Part shown: positions 5,791 through 7,822 of the stretch, piece by piece | Layout of the letters: each line of letters begins with the position of its first letter | Position numbering within the stretch: position 1 is the first letter of the stretch | NCBI GenBank assembly: GCA_027451085.1 | Contig: DAIDKA010000019.1 | Coordinates: forward strand, 1-7,822 | Length of the DNA: 7,822 nucleotides | Direction of reading: 5' to 3' | Source: Gammaproteobacteria bacterium | GTDB lineage: Bacteria > Pseudomonadota > Gammaproteobacteria > Steroidobacterales > Steroidobacteraceae | Program-made: the position numbers and the translations under genes | Notes under the pieces: generated by a model | The model's database searches: none | Seen by the model: only the letters and a program-made list of their open reading frames with translations | What the model was told of the DNA's origin: nothing

Positions 5791-5796
5791 ATTCTA
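5791..5796 (-). promoter_or_regulatory. Candidate -10 box of the rpsP operon
   Basis: TAGAAT (5 of 6 matches to consensus) on the minus strand is followed by the GC-rich discriminator CCGCGC, typical of growth-rate and stringently controlled ribosomal promoters. The expected start near 5784 gives a leader of about 75 bases. The -35 region is weak (TGGATT at 17 bases, 3 of 6 matches). No terminator is visible after ffh, so read-through from ffh is also possible. Confidence 0.5.
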
Positions 5797-5839
5797 CGCA
5801 ATGCTCTGGCAATAATCCACGGGTTTTCAACAGGGTGGT

Positions 5840-7195
5840 TCAAGGAAACCCTGGAGGGGTCTGGCCCTTGAGAGCCCCCAGCATACGCTTGAGTTTGCCG
5901 CCTTTCATGGCCTTCATCATGCGCTGCATCTCCATGAACTGCTTGAGCAGCCGGTTGACGTCCTGGACCTGCACCCCGGCGCCCCTGGAGATGCGGCGGC
6001 GGCGTGAACCGTCCACGATCGCGGGAGTACGGCGCTCCTTGGGGGTCATGGAATTGATGATGGCGATCTGCCTGCGGATCTGCCTGTCACCGTCGTCCGC
6101 GGACATTGCAGCCTTGCGGGACGCCATGCCTGGCAATTTATCCAGCAGCGAGCCCACGCCACCCATCTTCTGCAGTTGCTCCAGCTGGCCCCGCAGGTCG
6201 CTCATGTCGAAGCTCTTGCCGGAGGCGACCTTGCGCGCCAGGCGCTCGGCCTCCTGCATGTCCACGTTTTTCCGGACCTGCTCAACCAGCGCGACGACAT
6301 CGCCCATCCCCAGGATGCGCTGCGCCATGCGTTCCGGATCGAAGGCCTGCAGGGCGTCAGTCTTTTCGCCCATCCCCAGGAACACGATGGGTGCGCCGGT
6401 GATCTGCCGCACCGACAGGGCCGCACCACCACGGGCATCACCGTCGGCCTTGGTCAGGATGGCGCCGGTCAGGTTCAGCGCTGCGCCGAACGCCCGCGCG
6501 GCATTGACCGCATCCTGGCCCGCCATGGCGTCCACCACGAACAGGCGCTCATGCGGGGATACGGCAGCATCGATCTCGCGCACCTCCTGCATCATGGCCT
6601 CATCCACATGCAGCCGGCCCGCGGTGTCCACGATGAGCACGTCATAAACGCCGCGGCGCGCCTGCGCCAGCGCGGCCGCCGCGATGTCCGCCGGGGGCGT
6701 GGTGTTCTCGGCCGGGAAGTAGTCCGCGCCCACCTGCTGGCATAACCGTTCCAGCTGCAGCATGGCGGCCGGCCGGCGTACGTCGGTGCTGACCAGCAGC
6801 ACTCGCTTGCGCTGCTCGGTGATCAGCCAGCGCGCGAGCTTGCCTGCTGTGGTGGTCTTGCCCGCGCCCTGCAGGCCCGCCAGCAACACCACGACCGGCG
6901 GCTGGGCCCGCAGGCTGAAGCCCGCGCGTGCCCCGCCCATGATGGCCACCAGTTCCTTATGGAGGATGCCGACGAAAGCCTGGCCGGGGGTGAGGCTCTG
7001 GGCGACCTCCACCCCCAGGGCCTGGGTCTTCACCTGCTCGATGAACTGCTTGATGACGGGAAGGGCGACGTCGGCCTCCAGCAGCGCCATGCGCACTTCG
7101 CGCAAGGTCTCGGTGACGTTGTCCTCGGTGATGCGGCCGCGCCCCCGCAGGGCATCGACGGTGCGGCTGAGCCGCGTGGTCAGGCTGTCAAACAT
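5840..7195 (-). CDS. ffh: Signal recognition particle protein Ffh
   Basis: Ffh binds 4.5S RNA and nascent hydrophobic signal sequences and, with the receptor FtsY, delivers ribosomes to the membrane. The protein has 451 residues (453 in E. coli). The N domain is about 1-90. The G domain is about 95-295, with P-loop GLQGAGKTTT at 108-117, DTAGR at 190-194, TKADGDARGG at 248-257 and FLGMGEK at 272-278. The methionine-containing M domain spans about 325-451, with the SRP-RNA-binding segment GSRRRRISRGAG at 396-407 and QDVNRLLKQFMEMQRMMKAM at 411-430. The TKxDGD motif has Ala where Leu, Val or Thr is usual. The tail ends at PPGFP. I start at ATG 7195 because MFDSLTTRLS is the family's N-terminus; a longer reading of the frame adds 18 unrelated residues and would pass through the TATAAT box. 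There is no Shine-Dalgarno sequence before ATG. Confidence 0.97.
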   Translation of the reverse strand: MFDSLTTRLSRTVDALRGRGRITEDNVTETLREVRMALLEADVALPVIKQFIEQVKTQALGVEVAQSLTPGQAFVGILHKELVAIMGGARAGFSLRAQPPVVVLLAGLQGAGKTTTAGKLARWLITEQRKRVLLVSTDVRRPAAMLQLERLCQQVGADYFPAENTTPPADIAAAALAQARRGVYDVLIVDTAGRLHVDEAMMQEVREIDAAVSPHERLFVVDAMAGQDAVNAARAFGAALNLTGAILTKADGDARGGAALSVRQITGAPIVFLGMGEKTDALQAFDPERMAQRILGMGDVVALVEQVRKNVDMQEAERLARKVASGKSFDMSDLRGQLEQLQKMGGVGSLLDKLPGMASRKAAMSADDGDRQIRRQIAIINSMTPKERRTPAIVDGSRRRRISRGAGVQVQDVNRLLKQFMEMQRMMKAMKGGKLKRMLGALKGQTPPGFP

Positions 7196-7201
7196 GGCGC
7201 A

Positions 7202-7207
7202 ATTATA
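7202..7207 (-). promoter_or_regulatory. -10 box of ffh, probably giving a leaderless message
   Basis: A perfect TATAAT on the minus strand ends six bases before ATG 7195 (TGCGCC between). No TTGACA-like hexamer is found at 15-19 bases, where the sequence is very GC-rich. With a start point seven bases after the box, the first nucleotide would be the A of ATG or next to it, which agrees with the lack of a ribosome binding site. Confidence 0.55.
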
Positions 7208-7325
7208 GTGTGTGGCGCCCCGCCGCGCCCCATGAACGGGCGGCGTCATCCAAATCGATGCCCACTGGCCCTATGCTTGGGGCCGGAACGGCGCGCAAAC
7301 CCGGCGCTGACAAGAGGTTCCAGCC

Positions 7326-7822
7326 TTGAACGACGCCCCCTCCTCCGTCCTTGTGCTGCTGCTGTTCGGCCTGCTGCTGGTGATCGCTTTCTCCTCCGGC
7401 ACCGAGGTCGCCATGCTGTCGGTCAACCGCCACCGGGTGCGCCATCGGGCCCGCGCGGGCCAGCGCACCGCCCGGGTGCTGGAGCGGCTGCTGGCGCGGC
7501 CGGATGACTGGCTGGGAGTGAACCTCGTGATCCTCGCGGCGGCCAGCGTGTTCGCCTCCGAAGCGGTCACGCTGCTGGCGCAGCGCACCGGCTGGCACCT
7601 GGCCGTGCCGGTGGCAGGTGCGATCCTCACCGTGGTGATGATCGTGTTCGGCGAACTGACTCCCAAGATCTTCGGGGCCACCTATCCCGACAAGGTCGCC
7701 CTGGCGTCGACACACCTCTACAGCGCGCTGGTGGTGATCGCGCGTCCGGTGCTGTGGCTGACCAGCCGCTCCGCTTACGGCCTGCTGCGCGTGTTCGGCA
7801 TCGTGCGCTCCGGGCACCAGAA
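7326..7822 (+). CDS. CNNM-domain (DUF21, CorB/YfjD-like) membrane protein, N-terminal part, cut by window edge
   Basis: Only 165 codons are present. TTG 7326 is the first possible start because an in-frame TGA lies at 7308-7310; AAGAGG (7312-7317) precedes it by eight bases. CNNM proteins (CorB, CorC, YfjD) are implicated in Mg2+ transport or homeostasis and usually carry CBS and CorC/HlyC domains after the membrane part, here outside the window. Hydrophobic spans lie near 8-24, 64-83, 92-110 and 131-148. Family landmarks are FSSGTEVAMLSVNRHRVRH at 22-40, RVLERLLARPDDWL at 50-63 and the well-kept IVFGELTPKIFGATYPDKVA at 106-125. The usual LIGNNxVN segment reads LVILAAAS (67-74), so the Gly-Asn-Asn is lost. 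It diverges from ffh across 130 bases. A weak TATGCT (7272-7277) is the only -10 candidate I see. Confidence 0.85.
   Translation, partial: MNDAPSSVLVLLLFGLLLVIAFSSGTEVAMLSVNRHRVRHRARAGQRTARVLERLLARPDDWLGVNLVILAAASVFASEAVTLLAQRTGWHLAVPVAGAILTVVMIVFGELTPKIFGATYPDKVALASTHLYSALVVIARPVLWLTSRSAYGLLRVFGIVRSGHQ

Noticed and set aside
7267..7284. GGCCC/GGGCC stem overlapping TATGCT upstream of the CNNM gene, as an operator
   Set aside because: It is a five-pair stem in GC-rich DNA around a weak -10 candidate with no matching -35, which is not enough to call a site.
7203..7817. A 204-codon open frame on the minus strand opposite the CNNM gene
   Set aside because: The plus-strand frame has clear family motifs, membrane spans and a ribosome site. 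The minus frame is low-complexity His/Gln-rich and covers the ffh promoter.
1..7822. CRISPR array, mobile element, toxin-antitoxin or other defence system
   Set aside because: There are no spaced direct repeats, transposase or integrase motifs, or unexplained operons. All space over 300 bases is accounted for by recognisable conserved genes.

Overview
The window is a compact stretch of GC-rich chromosome carrying nine protein genes. Eight run leftward on the minus strand and one diverges on the plus strand at the right edge. Gene content and order (ffh, then rpsP-rimM-trmD-rplS) and the protein sequences point to a gammaproteobacterium. The high GC content and the 67K-type SppA would fit a purple-sulfur-bacterium-like or related lineage, but the genus is a guess. 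I see no rRNA, tRNA, CRISPR array, insertion sequence, integrase or prophage gene.

Right end (about 5840-7822). ffh, the protein subunit of the signal recognition particle, has a perfect TATAAT box only six bases before its ATG. Back to back with it, and cut by the window edge, is a divergent CNNM-domain (CorB/YfjD-like) membrane protein.

Middle (3794-5839). This is the classic trmD operon: rpsP (S16), rimM (30S maturation), trmD (tRNA m1G37 methyltransferase) and rplS (L19). It is preceded by a 130-base gap with a candidate promoter with a GC-rich discriminator and a structured leader. A very stable hairpin fills the rpsP-rimM gap, and spacing elsewhere is tight. Together these genes make ribosomal proteins and mature the ribosome and tRNA.

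Left-middle (1923-3764). sppA, a membrane-anchored signal-peptide peptidase, follows rplS with a 29-base gap. Its stop codon lies inside the stem of a probable intrinsic terminator, which is followed by three more small palindromes. That cluster (about 1856-1924) looks like a dispersed REP-type intergenic element.

Left end (1-1822). A new transcription unit probably starts here: hslR (Hsp15-like S4 RNA-binding protein), yhhQ (queuosine-precursor transporter family) and the first 218 codons of putA (proline catabolism), which runs off the window. Gaps are 8 and 21 bases, and putA has a perfect AGGAGG.

The window is essentially conserved housekeeping DNA, and I do not see a previously undescribed multi-gene system. 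The points that deserve a second look are the two promoters almost touching their start codons, the rpsP leader with competing hairpins, the hairpin before rimM, the palindrome cluster after sppA, a Glu in place of the catalytic Asp in TrmD, and the CNNM protein that lacks the family's Gly-Asn-Asn motif.
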